Of a stretch of 64,000 nt of DNA, positions 24,868-38,317 are shown piece by piece (position 1 is the stretch's first letter; each line of letters begins with the position of its first letter). The notes under the pieces are model-generated. The model ran no database searches. It was not told the origin of the DNA and worked only from the letters and a program-made list of their open reading frames with translations. Source of the stretch: Hericium rajendrae (lineage: Eukaryota > Basidiomycota > Agaricomycetes > Russulales > Hericiaceae); NCBI GenBank assembly GCA_033439255.1, contig CM065890.1, positions 1,550,001 through 1,614,000 of the forward strand, read 5' to 3'. Position numbers and translations under genes: made by a program.

Positions 24868-27800
24868 TCATAGGTAGAATGGAATCCCATATATCACCGG
24901 CGCAGCGCCAGTGAGATACTTCAACTTGCAGACCTCGCGTGCTTTGGCCACGGCAGCCACGACCGACGTTGCATCCTCGCCCGCAGCTCCCGCATGCGCA
25001 CCGACGTGCTCCGCCGTCAAATGGATCTCGTCAAACACCGCCTGCGAGAACTTGTCGATGTCGCGATCCGTCACGTCCCACAGGTTCGCGATGAGCGTCG
25101 GGCTGGGCATGCTGTTAGGATCGGCGTGGTGGAAGAACGAGGTGATGACACTCACCAACCAGCCAGCATGTAATTGTTAGGCGTGCCGATGCGGTCGAAG
25201 TCGCCCATGTCTTTGAGCATCCCCGAAGAACACCCCCACAGCATCGTCCACAGCGCACTTGGGCAGGTGGCGGATCTTGTGTGAACGGACGTACTGCTCG
25301 GCGCCGCCATGGCCAAAGTAACTATGCAAATCCACCATCAGTTTGGAAGTCGTCTGTCGACAAGTGAAGACGCACATGAAGAGGTCATTGCGGGACAGCG
25401 CGTCGAGCATCTGCTGCTCGCTGGGCACACGGCCGATCACGCCCTCCCACCCCACGGCATTCATGCCCGTCAGCCAGCTCGCGAAGCGATTCTCCGTCCC
25501 GCCGAGGTCGCCGCTTGGGTTCAGCACGTAGTACGCGCTCTTCGGGTTGAGATCCAGTCGGTCGACCAGGCGAGCTGCATCGCTCGCGGGTGACCGCCGC
25601 CCCTCGTGCTTTCGCTTGCATTTGACGAGTTCCAGGCGGTCGAGCAGGAAGTCGATGCTCGGGATGCGGCTCACGCTCTGCCCGCGCAGGATCGGGATGG
25701 ACTCCCACGGGAACGCCTGCACGTTCTTGTCGAGAATGAGGAACATGTGGCTGTCCTCCTGCAGCGTCTTCTGGTTCTTCGCTTTGGTCGCGGCGGCGTG
25801 CTCCTCGAGCGCGGTGCGCAGGTCCACGACGAGCTGGTCGATGTCGACTTCCGCGATCGCGACCTGACGCCGTGGAACTGGTACAAATCGAAGATGAAGT
25901 AGATGAGGTCTTCGAGCTCTTCGTCGCGGCACTTTGGGGACAGCATGGAGAAACATTCGACTAGGGTGTCGTCGAGCCGGGTCCGCGGCCGTTGTTTCTT
26001 GTCCTGTGATACCAGTCCACGCTTGAACACCTTTTCCAGACGCGAATGGAGATCAGCAATTGCATCGCTGGAAACATTTGCAGGTGGGCTCAAGGTGGTC
26101 TGGAAGTGATCCAAATGAGTACAAGACAGAATGCGATAGGTGGGTATAGCAGACCTTAAAGGCACCAAGCCAACAAAACTCCATGTTCTCCAGCAAGTCC
26201 TGAAGCCTTTTGTCAAGTGTCGTTCGATCGGCCCACCAAGCAGCCCTGGCTTCCTTATCGCCATTCTTGACATGGATCGCCTGCTTCGTGCCCTCGTCAT
26301 TGAGGCGGATAATATCTTTCAACTCCTCGACGGCATCGCTGTAAGCAAGATGTTCGTCGCCGTCACTCTCGCGGCGACCTTTGAGCGGTAGGCAAAAGAC
26401 GACGGGGGCGTGATGCGCTCTCTGACGTGTGATGAACATGGAGCTCTTGTCGTCTGTGACGCCGATGTTGACCACCGTCCAGTTCTCTGGAAGGTCATCG
26501 ACCTTGGAATGGATGAGGCTGTCAAGGTCCATGTTCTGTAGTCGGCACTTTTTCTCTACAGAACTCCAATAGTCCTGAAGCCAAGTGTCATCGTCGACCG
26601 GCTCGTCATCTTCGTCATCAAAACTGCCTCGGCTTTCGAACCTTCGCTTCCGCTGCTCGCGAGCTGGGGCTATTGGCGATCCATTCGACGTGATCGAGGG
26701 CCAGCGCAGGTCGTCAGCAGTCTGCGACAGTGAGAACTTCCTTGGATGACTTCGAGCAATTCGCGTCGCAATGTGATGGCTGTTGACATGTCTTCCGAAG
26801 GATAAAACATAAGCACGTTATCTAGTGCGAGTATGGCAGATCCCTCACCGAGTAAATTCGATACTAGGATAGGAGCCTCAGATAGCGATTTTCCGAGAGA
26901 CGTCGTATACGCTTGGATAAGCGCGAGTGAGTTGGCCACTTCTTTGATCTGAGAGACTCTGCCACGCCGTGCTGTCGTTGACAGAGTCGACCAGAAAAGC
27001 TTCTCGGCGTCAGTGAGGGTTTCCATGATATTTTTTGAACTGATGATGAGAGAGGAGGTCTTTGCTGACGGACATGCCCAACGGCAATGCGATCGCTACA
27101 ATTTTGTTGGAAATGACTGGAGCTGCAGATAATAGTAGCACTCACTAGACTCGGTCAGACTGTTCAAAAACATGTCCTCGCGGAAACAGTCGTACGCGTC
27201 ATGCAACGTCAGCTTTGCTAGCAAGGTATGCTCTTCAGCCTGTGATCGCTAGCTCGTGAATCAACTGAGTTGCGAATTTCTTAGGTCGCCCACCTTGGTC
27301 TCGAGAGAGGCCGGCAATGCCAGGAATTTATCCAACAATAGTTGGTATTCCTCCCCAACATCATCTCGCAGGAGCCAGACTACCTTGATGTCAGCGATGA
27401 ACGTAGGATTTCCGGATTACTTACTGTGCTCGCGCAAGACCGAAGATACAAGCTGGGGAACGAGGGCGTCGGCCTTTGACGGAACGCCTTTCGACAAAAT
27501 GGTCGATCTTCTATGAGAGACATTTGAGTAAGCGCGGTCAAGTGCGTAGCGAATGATGGCATACCTGATACCAAAGCCATCCATTGTCGAAAACATCTTG
27601 TTCAGCTCCTCCAGTATATAAGCAGCCTCTGAATATAGCTTTAGCGCGTCGCTATCCTTGGCATTCAATCGATTGTACTCTGCATGCAGACGACGTATAT
27701 CAGCAGCGTCGGGTCCAGGGACATCTTTCAGAGATTCTGCAGCTTTGAGAAGCGCTTCATGACCCTTCTCCAGCTCTCCAAGATGGAGCTGGAGCTCTCC

Positions 27801-30800
27801 AGTCTTGGCCAGAGCGCGGCATATCATGATCGGAGCATTGAGAGATACTGCTAGCTCATGGGCTTGTTCTGCGAAATACTCGGCTTCTCTGACCGATCCG
27901 CGAGAAGCGTAGTTGTGAGCGAGGCCAAACAGTGTCGTCAGCAGCCCATCGGCAATCCGCCACTCCAGCCCATGCATTAATGGCTGTGGGCGTATGAGGC
28001 CGGTGCGATCGTCTGGAGGAGGGGGCGTCCCATCAGAAGGTAAGGCCTTCTTCAAATCCGAAACGTCAAAAGGATTCTCGCTGTCGACGCTACTTTGTGA
28101 AGGCGTCGGTGGACGAAGGCGTTCTAGTGTGCTCATGGCACGATTCCAAAGGCGAAGGGACTGCAAATAGCCATTTAATGAGGCTGTCGGATCGTCCTGC
28201 ATCATTTTTCGCTGGTGAGAAGACCTAAGACCGTAGAATCGAACGTGGCAATCACCTTCATCAGTTGAATAGATGCAAAACTGTTCGATGCCAAGGCCGC
28301 GCGCTCAAGCCGTTCCACCCTCGTCCTGATTCTTTCTGCAGTCGCCATTGCTTTCTCATCGTCGTCCAATGAGTCGTATAACGATAAGGCTTCGCAGTAT
28401 ATGCCAGAACTGTATAACACTGCTGAGCATAGAACGCAACGCAGATGTAGATTGACATACCTTCGAGATATGTCTCCGACCAATGATAAGGACTCGGCAT
28501 AGCGCAGGAAAAACAAGGCTTTAGTTTCCTCCGACGCCCCGGCGGTGCTGACGGAAGAAAAGACGTGGTTATATATACTACCAGCCTTTACGGTCTTTCC
28601 AAGCTTGACGTATTCATGTGCGAGGTCGATAGAGGCGATGGTGTAATCTTATGAAAAGAGTCAGTTTCAAATATTATGTTCTCAACGACCGTTCACACCA
28701 TCTTCTGCTTTTGGTCTGTATTGGTCGCAGAGGCGCCGCAATATCCGAAGTAGTTGGACTTTGCCAAGGACGTGACCTAGTAAACCGAGAAGGTGTATGT
28801 TCATACCTGGCAGTAAGCTGATTAGCACCGGGTCAAGCGTGGTTCGTTTGCAAGACCATACGTATTAGGTCGGCCATTTTCCGAAAATTATCATAGCCTA
28901 CAGGATCCTTGTGTAGGACTGGCGCCACACCATTTGCGATTACATGCCCCTGAACATCTGAGAAATAAACGTGAGTGAGGAAGCAATAGCCCTGGCGGTT
29001 TGGCTTACCGGGACTAGGTTTGGGCGTCATTGGTGCTTGCTTGACTCGAGCTTTCATCGCAGGTTTACTGCGGATTGCAGCAGGCTTCTGACGGCCAGGA
29101 AGTCCTTTCCCTAGAGCTTTTCTTCCTTTAGTAGTCTGCTCCGGGGATTTCTGCATGCTGACAGCTTGCTGAGACATGAATAGGTGTCTCATTAGATGAC
29201 ATGCATCTTGAATATGCCTGATAACAAGTTGAGATTGTTGAACATCATTGATACGATGGCAATGTAATGCCAGCCACAGATGTGCGGCAGCTTGATACGG
29301 AGAACGCAACGGAGCTAGATTGACGTCATGACCAAGAACCTACAAAACAAAAATGGAGGAGGTTAGAACCGTCACAAGAAGGTGCGCATATACATACCTC
29401 ACTGGCCAGCAAGGTATCAATGTGCTGTCCATATTCCTCTGTTCGCAGAGGAAGGCACGATAGCGAACGATCCTCAGCCTGACCGTAATACGTGAATTCG
29501 AGACAGCGCAGCATGACGGCGGCCCTGCGGATAGGCCTGGATTCCGCGTCGTACACCGACAGCGCGTCTGAAAGTAAACCAGCAATGACATCTTTGACGC
29601 CATCTTTCCAACGACTGCCGTCGAGACTCGCCATCTGCCGTTCAAGGATAGCGCCGAGAATGCATTGCTGGTCGCTCTGCTGCCTGCTTTCTACCCTGAT
29701 AGACCGTTGTTTGAAGATTTGCTTCAGTGATGCTTCGCCTGGGCTACGCAGGAGTTCACAGGTAGCCATGTACGTTATTCTGTCGATGATGGTTCCGATT
29801 TGCTTGAGACCAGGCACCGTCTCAAATACAGCGTTAGGTCCATGTGTCCTGATGTGTTGAACGAGTATCGTCGGGAATGCGTATGAAACGATGGACTCGA
29901 CAAAAGCCTCATATGCGAGCTATCCATAAGACTGTCAACATTGATGATGTACAGGACAGCGGAGATCAAATTGTACCTTTCTATCGCCGATCTTCGAGTA
30001 GCATACGCCAAGAAGCTCCCATCTGCGACTCAGCTGCTCATCCAGCTGCTTCCATGCATCGTCTCGCTTCGGCTTGTCCCCGTCTGTCTGGTCAGTTTCT
30101 GCAGAGCACTGATCCCGCAGCTGCACAGCGAGTGTTCCAAGCACACAGGCCTGGCGCAGAAACCTGACAGAGGTTCCATGTTTGTCCGCCTGGTATAGTG
30201 TCCCTGCCAAGTTGTGAAAGGCACCTGATAAACAGCGGACGTAATTGGCAAAGGTGTCCTCGTCAACAATGCTGGGCCGTGACACGTTTCCAGAGTATTC
30301 GTGGCTATTCTTGAGCTCAAGTCCCAGGACATCCGCAGCTTGCGAGAGGAAGCCATAGGCGGCGTCGTGGGTGCGAGGGTCGCTTGGTACAAGAGACGTG
30401 CGAGCCAGCGCAAAGCATGTATCAAGAGTGGATGTGTAGAATTCTGTACTCGGGCGCTGCGTGAATTCGATATCAGACAAGCAAAAACATGCATTCTGGA
30501 ATTTACGCACCACTTGGACTGCAGCTGCGAAGGCAGTGGCAATTTCTATAAGCACGGCCTTGACCAACTTGACAGAGGTGTCAGAAGGTGGAAATCTATC
30601 GAGGACTTTCAGGCAAGCACGTCGCAACCGTTCAAGAGCACGATCCACTTTGCCCTCGACCCGCAAGTATTCATCGCTTCTATCTGAGCCGTCAGAGGGA
30701 GTGCTAGAAAGTCTGAAGGAGTCGATAGCAGGAATAATCTCCCGCATACGTTTGGCAAATTCGTCCGCGGACCTGAGTATCTGTGGTTAGCAAGTACACT

Positions 30801-32389
30801 CCTGGATGGTCTCATGAAACTCACCTTCGCCAGATTCGAGGTAGGCGCCAGCTTGCACGAAGGAGGTGCCCAGCTTCGTCAGTTGCAAGACGATTTCACT
30901 CAGCTTTCCCGAATTCCCAACAACATCTCGCTTCGTAAGTTTGTTTGATGAGTCTGGAGAAGCCTGCTCTGGCCCTTCCGCGATGGATTCACCGTTTGTG
31001 CTCGGTTGGGGGCTCTCGCGATTGCCTAATTGTACTGATGGGGCTGGCGATGGCGTCAATCGTACACTGTGCACAAGAGCAGTGATTCTATCCAAGGAAT
31101 TGATGTCGCCTGCCTGCCATATTTTCAGCACAAGCCCTTCGTATATGCCCAAACCGTACCTTTTTCGCAAACCCGAGCCAATAATCACAGAAAGCCACAA
31201 AAGACTTTCCGCTCAGGAATGTGTCTGAATCGCTTCGTTTCTCCGCATGTTCCAGGATATCCGAAAATATCGAAAGGGCAAGATCCGTAGCCTCTGCTTC
31301 GTCTTGCTGATTCTTGGTGCCGTTTAGCCACAGTGCAGGTGTCGACCATGCGAAGGCCACAGCAAACTTGACTACCTGATCCCAGAAGGTATTTGGAGCG
31401 ATGGTGGAAGGGCTCGTGTACAGAAGGCAGAGAAGAGCGTAATGTCGAATTCGGAACACGTGTTGTGGGTGCTTCTGTGTCCGTCCCGAAGACTTGGTTA
31501 GGGTGGTATACGTTCGTGTCAATATGGGATCGACGTGACTAGAAGGAAGCCGAGAGATGAAAGGGATCCATGAAATTATTGACGGCGAGCTATGCAGAGC
31601 GGGAATGAATTGCGACAGGATGACTCCGAGAGCAGAGTCTTCAGATGCGAACAGACCAAATGTGAAAGCATTGATGGCGTGCGACAGATATGTTGAGATC
31701 AGGGTCAATAGATCAGAACTGAGAGCAGCAGAGTCTGAAAGTGGAAGAGGTAGACAAAGATGAGCCAAATAACTCTGAATTGGGAGTTTGGTTGGCCTGC
31801 GCGCGGTCGGTTTAGAAGCTTTCGTAGCTATGACGCTCGGCAACGCGTCGTGGCCATAGAGTTGGAAAAGATGTGCGTGTGTATCAGACAGCATCTCGAG
31901 TGCGTCATGGTACTATGGTACCCTCGTCGGTGAGCCTCTCAGCTGCGTCCAGGAGGACATGCTCACCAGTTCTAACACGATCGACTTGCCCACAACACTC
32001 AATGCCGCCTTCTCAACATCCAGATCCTCCGGAGTCATAGTTCTCAGATTCTTCAGAAAGGTGCGCGCGGATGTCGCATGCGCAGCAGCACCCGTAGAGC
32101 CTGCTGCATTCCTCACGATCGGTGGCTTTGCAGTGGATGCCTTCCAACCAGACTGGACGAGACTTGAGAGGCCCTGAAGCGCTGCGTTTATTGCTCGCAT
32201 AGCGGCGACACGCCGTTCTTCGGAGGTTTCAATTGGCACATTCTGCTTCGCTTTTCCTTTGGAGATGGTAAGCCCGGCGGCTAGTTTGTCGGCGAGCTCG
32301 TCAGGAGAGATCTGGACGGGTTTGCTTCTGAGCTGAGGTCGCTTGGTCGCGGTTTGCGTCGGCTTTGCAGTAGCAATTCTGGGAGGCAT
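24868..32389 (-). CDS. Separase (Esp1/Cut1), clan CD cysteine protease
   Basis: Cleaves the cohesin kleisin Scc1/Rad21 at anaphase onset to release sister chromatids. The gene spans about 7.5 kb with many short introns. The start at 32389 gives MPPRIATAKPTQTATKRPQL. A long helical-repeat region (about 32.4-26.5 kb) precedes the C-terminal protease. There the fold shows the catalytic His in HSYFGHGGAEQY (codon 25309-25311) and the catalytic Cys in MLWGCSSGML (codon 25230-25232), followed after an intron by LIANLWDVTDRDIDKF. His and Cys are in different frames: one extra base lies at about 25248. A second single-base break lies near 25866 (between YQFHGV and QVAIAEVDID). Because separase is essential, consensus error is likelier than loss. 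Internal exon borders were only partly resolved. Confidence 0.92.
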
Positions 32390-32671
32390 CGTGCAAATAG
32401 AGTCAGCGAATTAGCAGGGGAAAGGTGCAGGGATAAAGGGAGAATGGCGTCCGGTCAGCAGGAAGAAAGGAAACGTCAAACGACGCGAGTACGACGCGTC
32501 AAGGGCGTGTTTGTTGTCACATGACCGTTATTATACCCCAAAAATATTTGAATTCTGAGAACAGGATTTCTTCCGTGTAGATTTACCGAGCTAAGCTGAC
32601 GTCGCGCAGAGTTTACGCCAAAGGCATCATCATTGGTTGGAAACGTCAAGGGTAACAAGACACCAATATGT

Positions 32672-34646
32672 CTACTCCTCCTCTTCGCGCAGTGTCATCT
32701 CGTCAAACTCATCTAGCAACTCATCTAGCTTCACCTCGGGGAAATCAGGTTCTTCTTCCTCTGGTTCCTCCTCCTCTGTGGAAGCCGCGGCCACCTCCAC
32801 ATCAGCGGTACTCTCGTCAACTTCCATCGAGAACTGAGCTTGTTTCCGCGTCTTTCCTCCAGCCAAACCGGACCCTGCCTTCTCACTCTTCATCTCCTCA
32901 GCCTTGTAGAGATTGACTGCACCACGCATCTCCGGGTCCTCCTCGAGATCACGAAGGAACAGCTCATAATCCTGTTCCACCTTGCGCTGGTCTCTGCCAC
33001 CCATGCGACCGACAACACCGCGACCACCACCCGTCTCGCCCTCCTCGCCAGCCTCCTTCGCAATACTGCGCAGCTTCCAGTTACGCGTCCGGTTCTTCTT
33101 GCGCCGGTTCGGATACGACTTCTTCACAAGCACGATATCGGGGATGCGGTCCTGCGGCAGATTCGCAAATTCGTCCGAGTTGAAGTTCGTGTTGCTGAGG
33201 TGGTAGCCCAATACGGTATCGCCCGGCTGCAGGATCGCGCCGAGGTGCGTGCGCGTGTGGAAAATCTGGTTTGAGAGAAGTCGAACTCTCGTAGTCCATC
33301 ATGCCGTCATTTTCGTGCAGGCCCGTCGAGCGAAACGCGCCCGACAGTGCGACCTGCGCGTCCGCGAGTACCCACTTGCCGCGCATTGCGCCCGTGGGCT
33401 CGACGTCGAGCACAGTGAATTCGACCATGTCCCCAACGTTGGCGAGCGACTCGAATGGCGCGCGCCAGTATATCGGCGACGTGATCTCGCAGAACTGAAG
33501 GGTCGCAGGGTCGAGCAGGTGCACGGAGTTGCCGACACGCGCGCACAAGGTCAGCGGATGGATGTTCCCGAGCTGGCGTGCCAGCTTCTGCGGGATGCAA
33601 ACCAGGTCGTCTTTGCATATCGGCACGATCTCGACCGAATAAGTATGCTTAAAACTCGCGGTGTTGGTGTGGGTATCAGACGAGAGCAGGCGTTCCGAGG
33701 CCTTTGATCTGAACGGAATGAGCTCCTGCGATATTCAGAAGGATGAAAGCCATGACGTACCGGACCGGAACATGATTACCGAGGAATTCCACCATTTTGA
33801 GCGCATGGCTCCGCGAGGAGTAAAAGAAGTCCAATCCGTCTCGCACCTCCTTGACGGAGATAGTGTCCTTCTGGGCGCCATTCTTCAAGATGAGCTGTTC
33901 GAGGAACAAGAACGTCCTTTTATGCGGGACCTTTTGCCGGACCTGCACGAGCGCCTTCCAGGTGTTCTTCGCGGCCAGCTTCGTGCAATCGGGACATTGC
34001 CCGTGTTGGACGAGATACTCGATCTCGAAAATTTGCTCTAGAATAGTTGACGTGAGGACCTAGTGCAGTCAATTCCACGATCAGCCAAGATTATCAAAAG
34101 TCAGCCGCGCACGCACCTCTTTCTGGATAGTCATCGACACCCTCAGGCGCTTCGAATGCGGCTCCGTCCAGATGAAATGTGCCTCGGTGAGGCGAACTTT
34201 GTTGAGTCCTTTCAGCTTCTTCAGGCATATCGCGAGGAGCTCCTGCGACTCAGGGCGCGCGATGATCCACTGCCCAGGAGGCGCCAAAAACCGTTCACAA
34301 TTGCGGCAGTACGACACGGAGGCTGCGCACGGGCGTAACGATCAGTGGCATGGAAGCACGCAAGAATGGAATGACAGACATTGTTTTGGGATGCCTTCTG
34401 TGATGTCCACACTAAGAGAATATTAGGATGGAGATCGTGATGGAAGCCGAGGCTTACGCACCTATTCCGCAGACAGGCTACGCAGAGGTTAGCTGAATTG
34501 GGGACAATGGGGGTGCCTGCCACAGAAAGGCATCAGCATACCCGGAGACCGAGGATATCAGGCTGTCGCCTGGAGTTTGGGAAAGACAACGTACCGCAAT
34601 CTGCACACAGGACGCGATGGACAGGAGGTGCTGGGACGAACTCCAT
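32672..34646 (-). CDS. NMD3: 60S ribosomal subunit nuclear export adaptor NMD3
   Basis: Binds late pre-60S particles and recruits the exportin Crm1 for nuclear export. Exons: 34595-34646, 34462-34516, 34380-34411, 34117-34322, 33761-34059 and 32672-33708. The N-terminus MEFVPAPPVHRVLC carries the zinc motifs CADC and CVAC, then CRNC and CPDC further on. Diagnostic segments are LAAKNTWKALVQVRQKVPHK, RDGLDFFYSSRSHALKMVEF, SVEIVPICKDDLVCIP and DIVLVKKSYPNRRKKNRTRN. The C-terminus is strongly acidic and Leu-rich (KLDELLDEFDEMTL), which fits the export-signal region. One single-base frame break lies at 33268-33273 (TTT where TT restores the frame) between the YESSTSL and FHTRTHLGAIL segments. Confidence 0.95.
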
Positions 34647-35446
34647 TCCAGCGGGTATTTTATGGTCAAATCTGCGCGATTAAATTGATACAAGGACAAT
34701 AGAAATCAAAGATACAGATGGTGGGTCCAAGGATACAGATGATGGTGAGGAGATTGGTAGGCTATGCAGGAATTTTTGAGCGGGCTGCTTACTGACCGAG
34801 AACAGATAAGATGGATTAGTCACATGAGATAAGATTAGATTCCGTAGCTCCTCGGCTCCGAGATCCAATCAATGACCTCGAGAGTAGCGATGAAGACACA
34901 GTCACTCGACTTGTCCCTTAGCGAGGTTACAAATTAGCTTTGCGCTTATTTAACCTGAGCAGCAAAGATGTAAGTATTAATAATTCACAGCTATATTCTG
35001 TTTGGGACGGTGGGAGGGGGGTTAAGGATGGGGCGAGGGATATACATGCTACGACAAAAATCGAGGTGATGTTCCGGGGTATTCGTACAACAAGATGTAG
35101 TGAGTCTGTGAGCTCGGTGGTAAATTTCTTAGCTTTCTACTCTTTCGTCATATACACCTAAAGCTATAAGCGCATGCGTTAGAGTCCGCGAGCTCTGTGC
35201 AGCGAGAGGGACAGTAGGAGTGGGAGTGGGAATAGGAGTGGACGGAAAGGGCGGTTGGGGTATGTGGTTATACAGTGTGCAGCGCAGAGACGCCCCAGAA
35301 AAGGGACGCCGGCGCAAAGGCGCCGAAAGGCGCACAGACGGACGAGTCACGTCCGTATCTTCCCACAGCAGTCGTCGCCAAATCACGCCAAACATGGAGG
35401 GGCGGACGACGGCCTGCGAAACGGGTCTGTCGCAGGACTGGACGTG
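34647..35446. other. Intergenic, upstream of NMD3
   Basis: Holds the NMD3 promoter and the 3' flank of the next minus-strand gene. An alternative end for that gene (stop at 35383) falls inside this stretch. Open frames on + (35220-35714) run antisense to the neighbouring gene and are not accepted. Confidence 0.45.
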
Positions 35447-36124
35447 TCAGCGGCGACGCGAGGTCGCTTCGCCGCCGGTTCCTTGGCGAACGACGGGCCT
35501 CAGAGGTTTCATCCACGTCAGTTGTAAATCGCCCACCTCGGGATCGTCGGAGCGTGCCCGTGTGCAGGACGGCTCCAGGCAGCGGAAGACGTCCTGTCGC
35601 CATACTTCGATGGAACGCGTGGGGTTTGTGGGCGAGAACGCAACCGAGTCGCGCTCGGAGGGCAGGCCTAAATTAAAGCTGCCCGGAGCACTGCCGTCGG
35701 AGAAGGAGTCATAGTCCTTCAGAAGCGGTGCAGAGGGTGGAACGAGGTCGGGGCGATCCCCCAGCAACAGCACATCATTGGCGAATGGTGGCGTGGGTTC
35801 ATGTACTTCAACGGCGCTTGAACGTGATGAATATGAGCGTCGGCATGCAGAGTGCAAAGGACGACTCACGCGTCGACAAGCCTAGGTGGGCTAGGTAGGT
35901 TGTTCTCGATCGTGGTGGGCGTATCATCGAAGAGACCCAGGTACGATAGGCCTGGCAGACTGCAGAATAGGAAGAGAGGTCAGATCGCTCGACACACGAC
36001 AGGCAAAGCGGGGCAAGCACCTAGGGAAGGGTGGGAAAACCGGGAAGGCAGGCTCTAGCGGAATTCCGTCTAACGGTTCCAAGAGAAAAGGACGAGACAG
36101 CGCATTAGTAGCAACATAAGACAT
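35447..36124 (-). CDS. Uncharacterised protein, three exons
   Basis: I do not recognise the family. Exons 36021-36124, 35870-35959 and 35447-35816 join through introns of 61 and 53 nt with good GT-AG borders and matching phases. The product starts MSYVATNALSRPFLLEPL and continues LPGLSYLGLFDDTPTTIENN, then an acidic, Ser/Pro-rich region (LLKDYDSFSDGSAPGSFNLG). It looks intrinsically disordered, with no membrane segment or signal peptide. The 3' end is uncertain: reading straight through stops at 35447, while another frame reading KEPAAKRPRVAADTSSP stops at 35383 and could be reached by an unplaced intron or a frame break. Function unknown. Confidence 0.6.
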
Positions 36125-38317
36125 GACAGGTCGTGAACGGTGGGTCGAGGATATGCACACGGGACAAAAGGGATGACGCGAAAGGGACGACGCGAAAGTG
36201 TGCAACTCGAGCGAAAGCAAAGATGATACAGGTCAATAGTTGGAGGTGGGGGTTAAGAGAAAGAAACGAAGTGCGAAACGAGGACACTATATAGGAAAAC
36301 GGAAAAGAGGGAGGAAGGGGAAACGGAAAGGAGGAAATGCCTCTGAAGCCTGAGGAAGGGGGTGAAGTAGTCACGTACCTTGTTTGCTCTATTTATTAGA
36401 ATGAGATTCGGCGTCTAATGTTACGCGCCCGTATTAGGATTCCGAAGCCATTTCGTCCGGGAACTGGCACAGGAAAGGAAGAAAAGGGTGACAGCACTTC
36501 CCAGCCAGTATCTCCTACATTTGCTACCTTTCTAGTCTGACCTGACCAGCAGAAAGATCTGGAAACCGCGAGACGAGCGAACAGAATCCCACCAAGGGTA
36601 TGTTCATGTTAGCGCTAGCTCTGCGGGCCGTACTCCTCATGGGATTGCCACCAAGAGACCTTGGGGCCACCAAGTCCATATCGAAAAGGATCTTGATGGG
36701 ACGTCAACCCTGATAAGCATGAGAACTCGTCTTGTCCGCTTGTCCGCAGGCGCTGCGCTGATGGGGTACGTGGCTGCATGAGGAACGGCGGGCGGGCGGG
36801 CAAGTATGATGGGGACAGTTTGTGGTCGATGCCATGATTAACTCGAACCTGGCGTGTCAGAGTGTGCGGCATGTGACATGCCGACCGCGGCCTGCCGCAT
36901 TTGGAAGGTATCGTAGTTTGAACACTTTGCTTCCGACTTGCAGTCACCGGAAGGACGTCAGGTCCTGAGCGGACTTCCGCAGTATCAGCCCGCCTGCATC
37001 CCCATTCTGCTAAATTGCAGTCGCGGTTGTGTTATGGTCAGCGGGACCCAAGGATCGCGCAAGTTGGAGCCGGGCAGGCAAAGTACGAAGCGACTTAGGC
37101 ACATACAAGGAACAAGGACTAATACATACTGTTACATGCCGCGCTGTTGCAGCACGGCGTCTTGTGAGTCTCCGAAAGTTCCTCGGAACCCGCCTGTCAG
37201 ATCCTCACAGATAATCTGCTTGGACGTCATGTCGTACCACCGGCATCGTACCACGCACTTACACTTCTCGGCGAAAATGGGGCCGTTGGAGCAGGTCGCG
37301 GACCCGCGATACGAACCCCCCACTCGGCGGCACGGGTCCGTCCTGATATCATCGACGAGCCTCCTTGAAACGTGGCACCGTCTCGCGCCCCATACATACT
37401 GATGATCCGTGCCTTATCTCCCCAAACATCCGGACATGTTCTGCTGCAAAGAGCAGCCTTTCCAGGGCTGTCCTCGGGCGCTCCGCGCGCACGGCACTTA
37501 TGTCCGATAAGTGCGTGCGGAATAGCGCGGGCGCCCCGAGGTGACAAGGGAGGTGGAGGGGGACTCCTTGCACCCGAACCACCACCATGGTCCGGTTTCC
37601 CACGCTTCGCCCCAAGCATGCAAGGGCAGTTTCGACGGTCAATTACGACGACGCTGAATACCACGGCGATCTGAGTTGGGCCTACTCGACCTGCATTAAG
37701 TCCCCATGCCCGTAAAACGGCAAAGTACGACGATCATCCGTACACGACCACCCAAGATAGAGTGTGACGCGCCTAAATTCCAGTTGTCGCACTTATAATC
37801 AGGCTGTCCTACTCCCTGGCCCTCTCTGGCCTTCCACCATGCTGAAAGCTAGGCTCACAGATCACCCTTTCCTTACTCTAGAGACCTACTCCCTATACCC
37901 GCAAAAGTCCTACCACAAATGGCTTTTCACTCCGCGTAACAACGACAGAATAGTATGAATGATTGTGAATGTGCGTCCATGATCTGCCACCTGCCGAACT
38001 GACCCTATGCTGGCGACGACCTACCCTGCCTCCCCCGCCCATACTCTCTGCACCGATCCCCCCAGCCGCCTGAGGCCAACAAATCCAACCGCCAGCACAT
38101 CGCAATCACGTGATCAGGTAAACAAATGCGCGCACACAGTCTAAACCCGACCATAAGCCGACGTCACCGAATTAAGCCCGTTGACTTACTGAAACGAACG
38201 ACAATATAACATCCGGACAACGAACAGGTATTGATAGTCTGTTTCCAGCCTACTGCTATCGATCTGCGCCGTTAGCACCCGCGTCCGACATTGACGATCG
38301 TGACTCACTGATAGGCA
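36125..38317. other. Gene-poor stretch
   Basis: About 2.2 kb without a supported gene. Purine-rich tracts at 36250-36350 (AG-rich on +) probably belong to the leader of the neighbouring minus-strand gene. Open frames at 36615-37664 lack motifs and splice structure. Confidence 0.45.
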
